DNA of 64,000 nt from Ciona intestinalis (taxonomy: Eukaryota; Chordata; Ascidiacea; Phlebobranchia; Cionidae): assembly GCF_000224145.3 (NCBI RefSeq), contig NC_020176.2, positions 992,693 to 1,056,692 of the forward strand, given 5' to 3'. Of this stretch, positions 38,166 to 54,826 are shown one piece after another. Numbering within the stretch: position 1 is the first letter of the stretch; the number at the start of each line of letters is the position of its first letter. The position numbers and the translations under genes were made by a program. The notes under the pieces are model-generated. The model saw nothing but the letters and a program-made list of their open reading frames with translations. It searched no databases and was not told the DNA's origin.

Positions 38166-38707
38166 TTACGAATTTGTAAAACTATTAGTGATCGCTGTAA
38201 CCATATCGTTAAGGATCTTGGCAAGAGACACATACGTTGACCACGTTAACAATACATTGAAAATGTCAGGATATATACCAAATATTGTACCGCAGCATGG
38301 CGCCCTCGTTATAGAGGGCGCCATGTACTGCAGGGTTTTAACACTACCTTGTTTCTTGGAACTCATGCTGAAAAACAAAAGATAAAGAATTGCATCATGA
38401 CAATGGTCGACTAAACTATTTAAAACACAGAAATTAAACACTGTTCGGTTGGTGTTAACTATGGAAAGTTAAGTTTAAAAAAACTGAAAAGTTATTATTT
38501 ATTTTTTTAAACGCAATGACTTGTCCACAATTAAAACCGTTGGAGCACTTAAATAAAATATTAGTCAACTACAAATGTGCATCGCCATATTCAAGTTCAA
38601 ATACCCTACCTTCTGTCAAAGCGGGGTGCTTCCCAAATACCAGAAGAGTAAACGACTCCAACATTGCAAAGGACAACAAAGATAAGAAGAATGGCAACCA
38701 GCTTCAT
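38166..38707 (-). CDS. Candidate small secreted protein (99 residues)
   Basis: Exon 1 (38610-38707) encodes a strong signal peptide, MKLVAILLIFVVLCNVGVVYSS, and ends at a GTAGGG donor in phase 2. Exon 2 (38166-38367) follows a good acceptor (tttgtttttcag) and stays open for 67 codons to TAA. The mature part is about 77 residues with a CC pair and no recognisable domain. The coding sequence contains a 12-bp perfect inverted repeat. Support is signal peptide plus matched splice phase only; no homologue is recognised. An alternative model splices within exon 2 at a GTAGTG after SMSSKKQ. Confidence 0.45.
38296..38325. repeat. Perfect 12-bp inverted repeat inside a coding exon
   Basis: catggcgccctc, six bases, then gagggcgccatg. 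GC-rich arms in an AT-rich region would form a stable hairpin in DNA or RNA. Confidence 0.85.
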
Positions 38708-39649
38708 GATAATTCCTTTTACTAAAGTGGTTATGGCAAACTTGATGCTGTTCAAAGAATCCTTTACTGAAGAGGAAATATTTGTCTGGGCGTTTTTCCA
38801 AGAACAAGTCGACGGCCATGGTCTATGCACTAAGACTGCAGGCTGCAACCTACAGCACAGCTGTTATCACTCCAATTTTCAATGGGTAAAATACCAAGAT
38901 TTTTACCTTTTGTTATATATATCATGACTGTGTCTTTAGATAAAGAATTCCCTATTAAAAAGATCAATGGTTATTTAGGGTCCAGTTAAAGACGTGTTTG
39001 CAACAAAGCTGCTTAGCTCTAATGATAACGAACAGGCACGAACATTTTTTCGCACTTATCTCAATTCTGGCATTTTTCTTTATTCTCTTGATTGAAATCA
39101 AATCATATAGTAGGGTGGGGGAAGATGGGACACTTTGTCAGATGAGACCTTTTTTTAATTTTCTTTTTACGGACCCCCATTTAATGATAATCAGGAAAAT
39201 AAGGTTACAGAATTATTCGACAGTATTATTAAGACTTTATAAAACGCCCGTCAAAGCTGATAACTGTTTTTAAATATTAAAAAAATATGTAAAATAGAAA
39301 CAGTATACTTTGAACAGGTAAAAAATGTGAAATAGTAAGGTGCTATTTTTTAATGCTCGCTAAATCATAGTAAAGCCAATGAATTTTTTTAGTTTGCGTG
39401 TGCGAACGATTAAACTAGTTTCATAGCTTCGTAAAACAACCTTGAATATTTCGTACAGTTTGATTTTGTCTCATAAACTAGTTTTAGTTTCGTAAAAAAA
39501 CACTGAGATATAAACATGAGGAAAATAGGCAGGGGTCAATATGACTTTAATTTGAGATAAAAACAACAAAAAATATCGGTTTAACGTTATATATATGAAG
39601 TTTACATGGCAAAGAAACTAGCACAGCCTGTTAAACTCGGTAGGTTATA

Positions 39650-40310
39650 ACTACAAGTTGCAAAATACTGCTAATGTAAATATATTTCAATTTAGGGTCC
39701 CATCTTCCCCCACATTGTAGTTTTGTATGTTTTCATTGCCAAACTTTGAAAGATTTGCTTTTAATTTAGTAATTTATACCTCAGGGGGTTTTCAACTATA
39801 AGATACTAATATAATTAATATATATTTTTTTGAAAATATATTCGAAATTTGGTCATTTGCACTTGGTGATAATTTATAAGAAGTGGCTTGTGCCAAAAAC
39901 AGAGTAGAAATACTCAATTTGTATTAAAAATAAAAACTTTATCAATAGTTATTAACTTATTATCAATGTTCTGTATTACAGNNNNNNNNNNNNNNNNNNN
40001 NNNNNNNNNNNNNNNNNNNNNNNNNNNNNNNAGTTAACTACAAGTTGCAGAATACTGTTAATGTAAATATATTTCAATTTAGGGTCCCATCTTCCCCCAC
40101 ATTGTAGTTTTGTATGTTTTCATTGCCAAACTTTGAAAGATTTGCTTTTAATTTAGTAATTTATACCTCAGGGGGTTTTCAACTATAAGATACTGATATA
40201 ATAAAAAGATAATATTTTGAAAATATATTCGAAATTTGGTCATTTGCACTTGGTGATAATTTATAAGAAGTGCTGGCTTGTGCCAAAAACAGAGTAGTAA
40301 AAATGTTTGG
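39650..40310. repeat. Direct duplication of about 260 bp across a 50-N gap
   Basis: The stretch from aactacaagttgc (about 39651) through gtgccaaaaacagagtag recurs from about 40035 to 40305 with small differences (a few substitutions and short indels), separated by the gap 39982-40031. This is typical of unmerged alleles in a polymorphic genome. Confidence 0.75.
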
Positions 40311-40864
40311 ACCTAATTTTCAAAGCGTACAGTATTATTTCATGTTATTTACGTATATTCCTATTTATAAATACACTTAATAATCAAAATTAACAATGAT
40401 TTTAAACTGTCCCATCTTATCCTGTGTGTTTTCGAATTCGTAAAAATTTCACTTGTTGTGCTGATCGCTAAATAACTCCTCGTGTGTTTTATTATATTTT
40501 ATTAAATTGTTGTCAATTAATAAAGGAATGATAGTACTAATTCGTTGTATTACCTTAAAACCATCATCTATTTTGATTTTGGAAATATTTGGCAATGTGT
40601 GCTTAAGTGTCCTATCTTCCCCATTGTACTATAGAAAAAATGCGTTCTACCTACTGCTCCACAGTCACCAATGGCAACTGAAAACCACTTTGTTGGTTAC
40701 GTCGAGTTTGTTTTTAGTCGAGTGTAGTCGACCGTCGAAGTAAAAGGGTTAATTAGTACTATGCTAATTAGTTTTAAACGTGCTCACGCATTGGATCTGT
40801 AATCTCTTGTCGATNNNNNNNNNNNNNNNNNNNNNNNNNNNNNNNNNNNNNNNNNNNNNNNNNN

Positions 40865-42749
40865 TTCTCTTGCTTTAAGTGAATCTGCCATGCAACAACT
40901 CAATGCAGAAGAAATTGAAATTCTTCAAAAAATTGAACAACAAAATAGGTATATTTATATATTGTTGGCTATACATGTAAACTCTATGTTTATTTTTATT
41001 AATGTAAATATAATAATGCCTACTTTTTTAATATAGACAATGTTATAAGTATATATAATTTTACATGTAATAATAGCTACCTTTTTTTAATGTAAAGTAA
41101 CATTAATGATAAGATAGGTATTACATTCCTACATTTGTTCGTTGATTGTGCTAAGACAATTAAATGATTATGACATCACAAGTGTGCTTTGTTTATTTTG
41201 GTTTCACTTTGACGTAAAGTGCTGATCACCATGATGTAATAATGCTCATTGTTCCTAGCCCACTTAATGCTTACGATATTAGTTTTATAAACAAGTGCTA
41301 ATTCACTATGTCAGCATTTATCAGTTGGAATATAAGACAAGCAGTGTTTTAGGAAAAAAATGAATTTTGGTCAAAAAGGGGCGAGATTTTTAAAATGCAC
41401 TTAGACTCATACACTGGTCAAACATATGAAACCTTATTGTTTAATGTGGTGAATACACCGAAGTCTTGCTTGTTTGAATATTATATATAGTATATACACA
41501 TGATGCTAGGTAATAGTGGTTTAATGCTTAAACTTGCATGCTATGCTGCAACATAGAGGCTGTTATATGTGACCCATAAGCTGGATTACTTTTCATTTTT
41601 ACCCTCACAAAATACATGTAGACTATATTTTTGTTTTTAAATGCCGACCTTATTCGTACTGCTCAGGATATGAATTGTCACTTTCACGGTAGTGTCATTT
41701 TGTCATTTCAGGCTATTTTTGACAAAAATCATTACTCCCCTTTTATGAGTAATGTCAGTCTTAGTTTTCTTGTGTATGTTTTTTTAAGACTTGTTGTGCT
41801 AACCCATTTCAGGGGTTTTAAAACCTTGTAGCGTCAAATTATAAAACAAGAATATCGAGGACCTATGTGTGGCAAACAAATTTATAAAAGTCTATAGTTT
41901 ACAACTTTAGGAAACGAACACCATCACTTTTTTATACATTGTTGGTAACTTGAGACAGGTCCACAACACACTAGACTAGGACCTGGGACTGTATGCTGTA
42001 TCCTGATATTACAGCTTGATAAATAGTTTGGAAATTTCTAAAACTGGTGTTTTAATTAAAACGAACCAACTTTTATCTAAATCCAAGTTTCCTCGGCATA
42101 CCTCGCCATAGGAACTATTTATATAAATGGAATGATAAATCTTTGGGTAAATCCTTATAGCATACCGTAGATGACTATCAGTCCTTTTGTCAACTAGTAT
42201 GGTTCAGAACTCAGAAGTAAGTCTGTCTCACTCCATGTAACCTTTATGGATACGTGACAATCTGGACATGTCGCCGTAGCTCCTTACCCATATTGATAAA
42301 TGTAAGTCATGTTTTCGCCTAGCATGTGACGTGTTCATACCAATGCAAGCAGGAATACCCAGTTTATTGAATACTAATCTTACTTCGATCACTGCGTTTT
42401 TAGAGGCGATACAAATGACGAGTAACGCTGTAGTTACAACACAATAAAAAGGCAATAATTACAGTATAGTTTTAAATAACTCTGCTAGTGTCTCCATATA
42501 ACCACCATACTCTTTCACAGACTACTGGAAGCTGATAAGAAATCCCTCAAGTCAGTTTCAAGTGAGGNTGGGCATTCTGAGTCACGACGAAGCAGCAACG
42601 GTTCGGCCTCACCAACCTCAATGCACAGCGCTGGCAACGATACAAATAGCAACCAATCAAACGACACGGATAATAAAACATGGAACTTATGGGGGAAGAT
42701 TGTAAATAATTGGAATGATTATCAGAAGAAGAATGGAAAACAACTGAAG
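40865..42749 (+). CDS. EVI5: EVI5-type TBC Rab GAP, two N-terminal exons only
   Basis: Exon A is 40865-40948; its left end abuts a gap. Exon B is 42521-42749, joined through a split Arg codon. Together they read LNAEEIEILQKIEQQNR then LLEADKKSLKSVSSE, a Ser-rich linker, and WNLWGKIVNNWNDYQKKNGK. This is the segment that precedes the TBC domain in EVI5/EVI5L (human LLAKLEEQNRL, DSKSLRSV, W-LWGRIVNEW). EVI5 proteins are Rab GAPs acting in vesicle traffic and cytokinesis. The TBC domain and coiled coil are not in this window, lost in the 1000-N gap or elsewhere. One base is N at 42569. Vertebrates have EVI5 and EVI5L; I cannot choose between them. Confidence 0.85.
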
Positions 42750-43650
42750 GTAATTCTTTTTTCTGTAAATTGTTTCAATTTAAATATGTAACAAACCATA
42801 GTGCAAAATATGTTTGACATATATGTACTGTTTGTTATATGTAATATGGTGTTTTAGCTCTGGTTTAAATTCCAGCAACCAGCATGCTTTCTATTTAGCC
42901 CAATATCTCAACACTCAGGGTCCCAGACTACAAGTATAATTTCATGTAACTTATTTATCCACACGTGACATGTATACAAGTTCCAGTATACATACCGGTG
43001 TTAGGTAATTGGTATCGTACGACGCGTGCACAAACGTCACACATACGTTTTGATTAAGTCATATAAAGGTCATTCATATTTGCATTGCTTAACCACATAA
43101 GGAAAACTACGATGCTACACACATGTGCAATGTGACATACATATATAGATGTCAGTTGTCACTCCAGTTTGTGAATATTCATTATACACGGTTATGCATA
43201 CATTGTCATGCATTTAGCATTTTGTAAAAGTGTTTAGTGTTGCTAACCTTTAAAAAATATATAACATATTACTGTAGGTATGTAACTTAATACCTATAAA
43301 GGCCCAGCTTTAAATAAGTTACATTGAAATGTTTTTTTATCTACACCATTTCCATATTAATGTAATGCAGTTATAACAGTTACTACACCTATGCATCATC
43401 TGACTGTTCACCTTTAACACACGCACACCCCATACTTTGCGGTTAAATAAATATTTTCTCTTATTGTTGTTCGACAACCAGAACATTACGTAATGCATAA
43501 AGCACATTTGGATCTGTTTGCAGCACACCAACATTTTAAACAGCTAAACAGTTTAAAACTTTTAATGTTAAATAAAGTTTATTGTTAAATACTAGTAAAA
43601 TTTTGATAAACATGTTATGCCACACACTTCCAGATCTCATATAAACATTC
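42750..43650. other. EVI5 intron up to the large gap
   Basis: No further EVI5 exon or repeat copy is recognised before the gap. Open frames crossing the gap are artefacts of unknown bases. Confidence 0.5.
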
Positions 43651-44650
43651 NNNNNNNNNNNNNNNNNNNNNNNNNNNNNNNNNNNNNNNNNNNNNNNNNN
43701 NNNNNNNNNNNNNNNNNNNNNNNNNNNNNNNNNNNNNNNNNNNNNNNNNNNNNNNNNNNNNNNNNNNNNNNNNNNNNNNNNNNNNNNNNNNNNNNNNNNN
43801 NNNNNNNNNNNNNNNNNNNNNNNNNNNNNNNNNNNNNNNNNNNNNNNNNNNNNNNNNNNNNNNNNNNNNNNNNNNNNNNNNNNNNNNNNNNNNNNNNNNN
43901 NNNNNNNNNNNNNNNNNNNNNNNNNNNNNNNNNNNNNNNNNNNNNNNNNNNNNNNNNNNNNNNNNNNNNNNNNNNNNNNNNNNNNNNNNNNNNNNNNNNN
44001 NNNNNNNNNNNNNNNNNNNNNNNNNNNNNNNNNNNNNNNNNNNNNNNNNNNNNNNNNNNNNNNNNNNNNNNNNNNNNNNNNNNNNNNNNNNNNNNNNNNN
44101 NNNNNNNNNNNNNNNNNNNNNNNNNNNNNNNNNNNNNNNNNNNNNNNNNNNNNNNNNNNNNNNNNNNNNNNNNNNNNNNNNNNNNNNNNNNNNNNNNNNN
44201 NNNNNNNNNNNNNNNNNNNNNNNNNNNNNNNNNNNNNNNNNNNNNNNNNNNNNNNNNNNNNNNNNNNNNNNNNNNNNNNNNNNNNNNNNNNNNNNNNNNN
44301 NNNNNNNNNNNNNNNNNNNNNNNNNNNNNNNNNNNNNNNNNNNNNNNNNNNNNNNNNNNNNNNNNNNNNNNNNNNNNNNNNNNNNNNNNNNNNNNNNNNN
44401 NNNNNNNNNNNNNNNNNNNNNNNNNNNNNNNNNNNNNNNNNNNNNNNNNNNNNNNNNNNNNNNNNNNNNNNNNNNNNNNNNNNNNNNNNNNNNNNNNNNN
44501 NNNNNNNNNNNNNNNNNNNNNNNNNNNNNNNNNNNNNNNNNNNNNNNNNNNNNNNNNNNNNNNNNNNNNNNNNNNNNNNNNNNNNNNNNNNNNNNNNNNN
44601 NNNNNNNNNNNNNNNNNNNNNNNNNNNNNNNNNNNNNNNNNNNNNNNNNN
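43651..44650. other. Assembly gap of exactly 1000 N
   Basis: A round-number gap of a length unlike the other four (50 N) suggests a scaffold join of arbitrary size. The gene on its left (EVI5) does not continue on its right. Confidence 0.95.
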
Positions 44651-44898
<248 letters not shown>

Positions 44899-45234
44899 TA
44901 AGAAATTTATTATTAGTATCAAGGTTTTAACATCAATCTTAGGTTTTTTTAATATGGTATAAAGTTTGGACAAAAAGTTGTAACCCTATGAAGACAACCT
45001 TAATGGGGCTTAGTCAAGTTAAAATAATAAAAAAACTTTCCCACAGTAGCTGTTTTAGATTGAATGAGTGAAACAAGGACAGTTGCTATAGCCTTGGTGT
45101 TTGCAGTATTTAATGTCCTGCATTTTTATGTCACATATATATTTTTGTAAATGTCAAATGCCATACATTTATAAACTAATATTACAGGCCTATAATGCTA
45201 ACTTTTAGCACAAAACCAGCAACAATATATATAT

Positions 45235-45392
45235 TAAGCTGGGGGAAGATGGGACATCATTTCGTTCTATTTTCTCCTCCCATTTGGTATTAAACAGAAA
45301 TAATGTAAAGAATTATAAAACTATATCCTTAAAAAAATATTTGAATATTATGTACTAAAGGTGTCCCATCTTACCCCACAGTACTATACAGC
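45235..45392 (+). mobile_element. TIR-repeat family copy
   Basis: It starts ctgggggaagatgggacat and ends ggtgtcccatcttacccca. It lies just beyond the DIMT1 stop codon. Confidence 0.75.
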
Positions 45393-45423
45393 ACTTTATA
45401 GCCAATTTTATGTAAAAATTAAA

Positions 45424-50560
<5,137 letters not shown>

Positions 50561-51791
50561 GATGATGAAGTTATTTAAATTGCAGCAAGTACAACAACAA
50601 ACTAAAAAAGGCCAAAAATCAGGGATTATAATAAAGTTACCACTGTCTTGTTTGATTTTGAACGCAATTTTTATGTGTTATTTGTAATGTCAGACATGCA
50701 TATTATGCTAAACGCTGTTTTATCTGAAAATACGACTATACGAGCTATTTCGTTACATCAGAAAACATATCGCGCATCGCGCATGCGAGGTTTGGAGGGG
50801 AAACACCGAAGTATAAAATTCTGTCTATCAAATTAACAAGAGAGTCCTGTACTAACGAACGTTTATTTAAATTGTTCCGTAGTGGCTGTGCCAGATATAC
50901 AACAAATTCTTATCAAGATATATTACGCGGTTGTTTGCCTAATAGCTTGAACCACGGCCTACCGAAGATATCTCTAGTAGGCCGTGCTTGAACACGTTGA
51001 CCGCGTCGGGGCAAAGTGGTTGGCGAGTAGCCTTTCTAGCCCACACGTTTTGTGGACAAGGCTTGACACTGCTACCATAGTGGGGGCCGTCCTTAAGAAA
51101 GAAATTTAACGACAATTGCTCCGACCCTGTCGTCTTTGTTTAAACTTTAAATTGTCCTGACGGAATTTGCATAAAGTGCCACCATAAAAACAGGCTCTCT
51201 TGTTAAACCTAAAACACAAATCATTGTTTATGCCGAAGCACTTTAGATACTTTACGTGCCCGATTGTGTAAAAGTGGGAACCTACGTGTGCAAATATGTA
51301 GAGGGTTATATGTACAGCCAGTTTTATAAACAAATATACATTGTTCTAAATACTCTTTTTCATGCTTATCAGACGTTTTAATGTTTATGTGGTGAAATTA
51401 GGTCGACATTTTAATTCTTGTGTTTAACAATATGTACCAGTACCGTCCTGTAAAACAAATGCTTTAAAATCCTGCTGAAAGGTAATGTACACAAAAAAAA
51501 AGTATGTAATGCCATCGCCTTTTGCCGTGTGACAGTTTTGGTGCTAGATAAGAGTCCTCCAACTACGTTATCAGCTAACCACTAAATCCCTATTATATAA
51601 TTCTTACATAAAATCGTCTACTACCTCTACCAGTACACAGTAACAACATTCAACAATTCACACCAGCCTAATCTGTAACAGGCTGCGGGATTTTTCACTA
51701 CTGCCCACGTTTTTAACCTTTTATGTTTTACAGGTTAACTTGAAGTGAAGTTGGTTTCAGCATAAACAGATCAGCATCTTGAAACATAACC
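50561..51791. promoter_or_regulatory. Divergent spacer DIMT1 / CNIH4
   Basis: About 1.2 kb between divergent starts. It holds a hairpin repeat (50945-50994) and no supported gene; open frames at 50648-50836 and 51106-51333 lack features. Confidence 0.55.
50945..50994. repeat. Hairpin repeat, copy 2
   Basis: The arms cttgaaccacggcctac and gtaggccgtgcttgaac pair around gaagatatctcta. It shares the core ccacggc/gccgtg and tagtaggccgtg with copy 1. Confidence 0.75.
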
Positions 51792-53241
51792 ATGAGTGAA
51801 GCATTACTGCTATGCATAGCTCTGATCGACTCAGCAATTCTGTTGTTTTTATCAGTATATTTTGTATCCTTTTGTTTGTGTATATACTTAACTTTCTAGT
51901 TATTAGTTATTACAAGGCTTTTGTAAAACTTTAATTTATCATTAAAGTCCGTACAAAACAAAGGGTTTAGGTTTTTGATTCCTAGACATTGTTATTATGA
52001 CACTATGGCTGTAACTTTATTATCTCGTGCTGGGTGAACAACATTCGTTAAAATAAAGGTGTTCTGTTTGATACACTTCGTTCCTACTTACAATTAACAA
52101 AACATTAAATCATTTTTCTATTTATACAAGTTAAAATTAAGCTATATATATATAATTTGCTTACAATTCTTTTCTGACAACAAATTTTCTTTATTCCTTA
52201 ACTTTCACTAACAGATCATAACATTATCTGATTTGGAATGTGATTTTTTGAATTCCTCCACTTGTTGTGCCAAGTTAAATCGTTGGGTTCTGCCAGAAGT
52301 CATTGCTGCTTGTTTTTGTCCTTTAGTCACCATATTTGCAGGGCACTGGATCTTGTTCATAGTAAACCTACCTTTTCCAATATATTTAGTAAATCGGTAA
52401 GTTTGCTTTTATTTTAGGTTTTTTAAAAAAATTATTTCTGTATTTTGCTTCTTTTCATACCCAGCACAATATAATTTTACAAAATTCATTTTATGACGCG
52501 CTAAGTTTTTACCAAAAATCGATATTTTATCATTGTTATAAACAGAAAGTTTATTTTGGCTAAAGATCAATTTTGTAAAAATGATGTGTTACTGACTATT
52601 TCAACTTCTATACAACTGGTAATGTTTAAGTCAAGCAAAAATGAACTACAGTATAATAACCCCTTAGACCGTTGTTAATTGTTTAAAATTTAAAACATGG
52701 TCAGGATATTTGGATATTATGTGCTAAGGGTGTTCCGTCTTTCCCCAAACTACTATACAGCTGAAATCTGAATAATAATATACTTGCAGTTTTAAAGATT
52801 GCTATGAAATCCCTTTTCACGCTTTGTGATAACAATATTAGATCAGGTGATAATTGAAACATTTTACATAGGTACTTAAAGGTTTCTGCCGGTAACATTG
52901 GTGTTTTCGATCCAACCGAAATACATAATCGTGGTTTACTGAAAGGTCACATGAAGGAAACTATGGTTAAACTTGGATATTATGTGGTGTTCTTTTTTAT
53001 CTACTTGTACAGGTGAGATATTTAGTTCTTAATGTTCTATTCTATATGGGTGAGGTGTTTTAGCAAAATAAGCTGGAGGACCTTTGGTTTAGATAGAAAG
53101 TTGTACAAGCTTTAAATTTGACTCTAATGTTTTGCGTTTTTGGTGGTTTTGGTCAGAAATGTGCGGCCAGTAGTTTATAACTTTGTTGTTTTATATTTCA
53201 GTTTTGTTTACGTGCTCGTTTCTGGTGGATCTTCTTCCTGA
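51792..53241 (+). CDS. CNIH4: Cornichon homolog 4
   Basis: Four exons in phase, 51792-51863, 52215-52396, 52872-53012 and 53202-53241, give 144 residues (human CNIH4 has 139). TM1 ([20 protein letters not shown]) leads to [27 protein letters not shown], a second and third hydrophobic segment, and the cornichon signature [15 protein letters not shown] followed by LKGHMKE. Cornichons are ER cargo receptors that load membrane proteins into COPII vesicles; CNIH4 serves several GPCRs. The C-terminus (VSGGSSS) departs from the family because the final codons and stop lie in a duplicated 40-bp unit. Two exact AATAAA-bearing units follow at 53438 and 53504. Confidence 0.96.
52648..52757 (+). mobile_element. 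TIR-repeat family, right half
   Basis: It contains agaccgttgttaattgttt and ggatatttggatattatgtg, and ends ttccccaaactactata. It lies in CNIH4 intron 2. Confidence 0.7.
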
Positions 53242-53305
53242 CCAGACTCTCCTACATTGTTTTTGTGGATCTTCTTCCTGACCAGACTCTCCTACATTGT
53301 TTTTG
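53226..53305. repeat. 40-bp exact tandem duplication over the CNIH4 stop codon
   Basis: Units start tggatcttcttcctgaccag at 53226 and 53266. The TGA stop used lies in unit 1 (53239-53241), so unit 2 is 3'UTR. Confidence 0.95.
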
Positions 53306-53437
53306 GAGTTGTTTTACTTCTGATGTTTCAATGGAGCATAATTATATTTTATAGCAATGCAATAATGAGTTTGCCTATAGAACAAATAGTGTCTTAATCA
53401 AAGATGGTGGTATTTTACTGGGGTTGTGCATATGCAG

Positions 53438-53569
53438 AATAAACTACCATGAAAATATAGTGGCCGTAGTTTTTGTAGGCTAGGATTAGTCCGTAGTGTA
53501 GATAATAAACTACCATGAAAATATAGTGGCCGTAGTTTTTGTAGGCTAGGATTAGTCCGTAGTGTAGAT
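53438..53569. repeat. 66-bp exact tandem duplication carrying AATAAA
   Basis: Units start aataaactaccatgaaaata at 53438 and 53504. Each provides one AATAAA, about 200 and 265 bases after the CNIH4 stop. Confidence 0.95.
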
Positions 53570-54826
53570 AACTCCCTTTAAAGTTGTACCAATAAGTGGT
53601 TTCTGATGTGAAAACATTTTCTTTTGTTGATATGAACTGATAATTGTACCTAAAATAGTGCTTTCTGATAGCTGTTTTTTTAATAACTGCTTGTACTTCT
53701 ATATTTTTTTGCTTGAATGTTACACACTTGCATGCCGTACTTTATTTAAAACAAACTGCCGATATACACATGTTTAGTGAAATCTGAATGGATTTCGATT
53801 GTTTATATAGTAAGACCACTCAGAAAATTAGTGGCTGTCAAGGTAGTCTATGCATTGCAAAAAAAAACATTTTATAATAGAATTATATTAGTAATAGTAA
53901 TACAACCTTTAGGCATTTTATCAGATTAAAACACCAACTATTGTTTGCAAAAAATACTCCCAAGTTCGCAATAAATACCCCAAGGTATTTGTTTTTGATT
54001 TTGACCAACCATGCAGCAAACATACGGCATGTTAATAAATGAAATCGGTAACTACTTCATGCTATTAAAACGATGCCTTGAAAAACTGAGGCATATATAT
54101 TAAAAACATTTCACGGCTGTTTTAAATTGAGGAAGTTAACACAGCTAGAAAGATGCAATTTCGCTACCACATAGCGATAACCATGACTTTGCAAAAAGCT
54201 GGTAAACTGTTTTACCGGACCACCCAAATTTAAAAGGCAACTTCTGACTAAAAAGGACCAAAAACAAAAGGCATGGCCGCTATCGTTCAGCCTTATGATG
54301 ATGGTAATGTTAAACATTCTGCCAACCCTCTGGATCTTAATTTTCTATATCAACGTATGCAAGCGTCAAACTTCATCACAGTTCAAGTTTTCTTCATTTT
54401 CTGAATCTGTGTAAAATGTTACTAATGACACACAAAAACTTTTTCCTTTTGAAAATATACTATAGTAATGGAGAATATTACCGTTTGCACCCCATATTAC
54501 ATAATCGTGTTTTGAACTAATAACAACTATATTTTAGATTCGAGATGAAATGGTTATACAGTTCTGTAAATATTCTTTGTTAACTGCCAAATGGGAGAAG
54601 AAAACAGAACAATAGTCCACCTATATCTTTAGGCAATTAATGTGGGTATGCACTCATGAACATGAAAAAGTCAAGTCACCATGTTTCAAATATATAAATA
54701 AGAATACACATACTATCTGATAGTAAGATGATGATTAACTAAGTATTAGAAAACAGTTTATATATTTTTTAAATTAGTGGTACTCTATTTAAAAAAATTG
54801 TCCCATACGATTGGATTTAGCAACCA
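53570..54826. other. Convergent spacer CNIH4 / WDR26
   Basis: I see no gene. It contains one minus-oriented copy of the TIR repeat (54462-54620) and otherwise AT-rich sequence, including the WDR26 3'UTR side. Confidence 0.5.
54462..54620 (-). mobile_element. TIR-repeat family copy, divergent
   Basis: It contains tattacataatcgtgtttt and tttgttaactgccaaatggg, both typical of the interior. Confidence 0.6.

Noticed and set aside
37739..38233. 164-codon minus-strand frame
   Set aside because: Much of it is a translated copy of the TIR repeat (37895-38073), so it is not a protein-coding signal.
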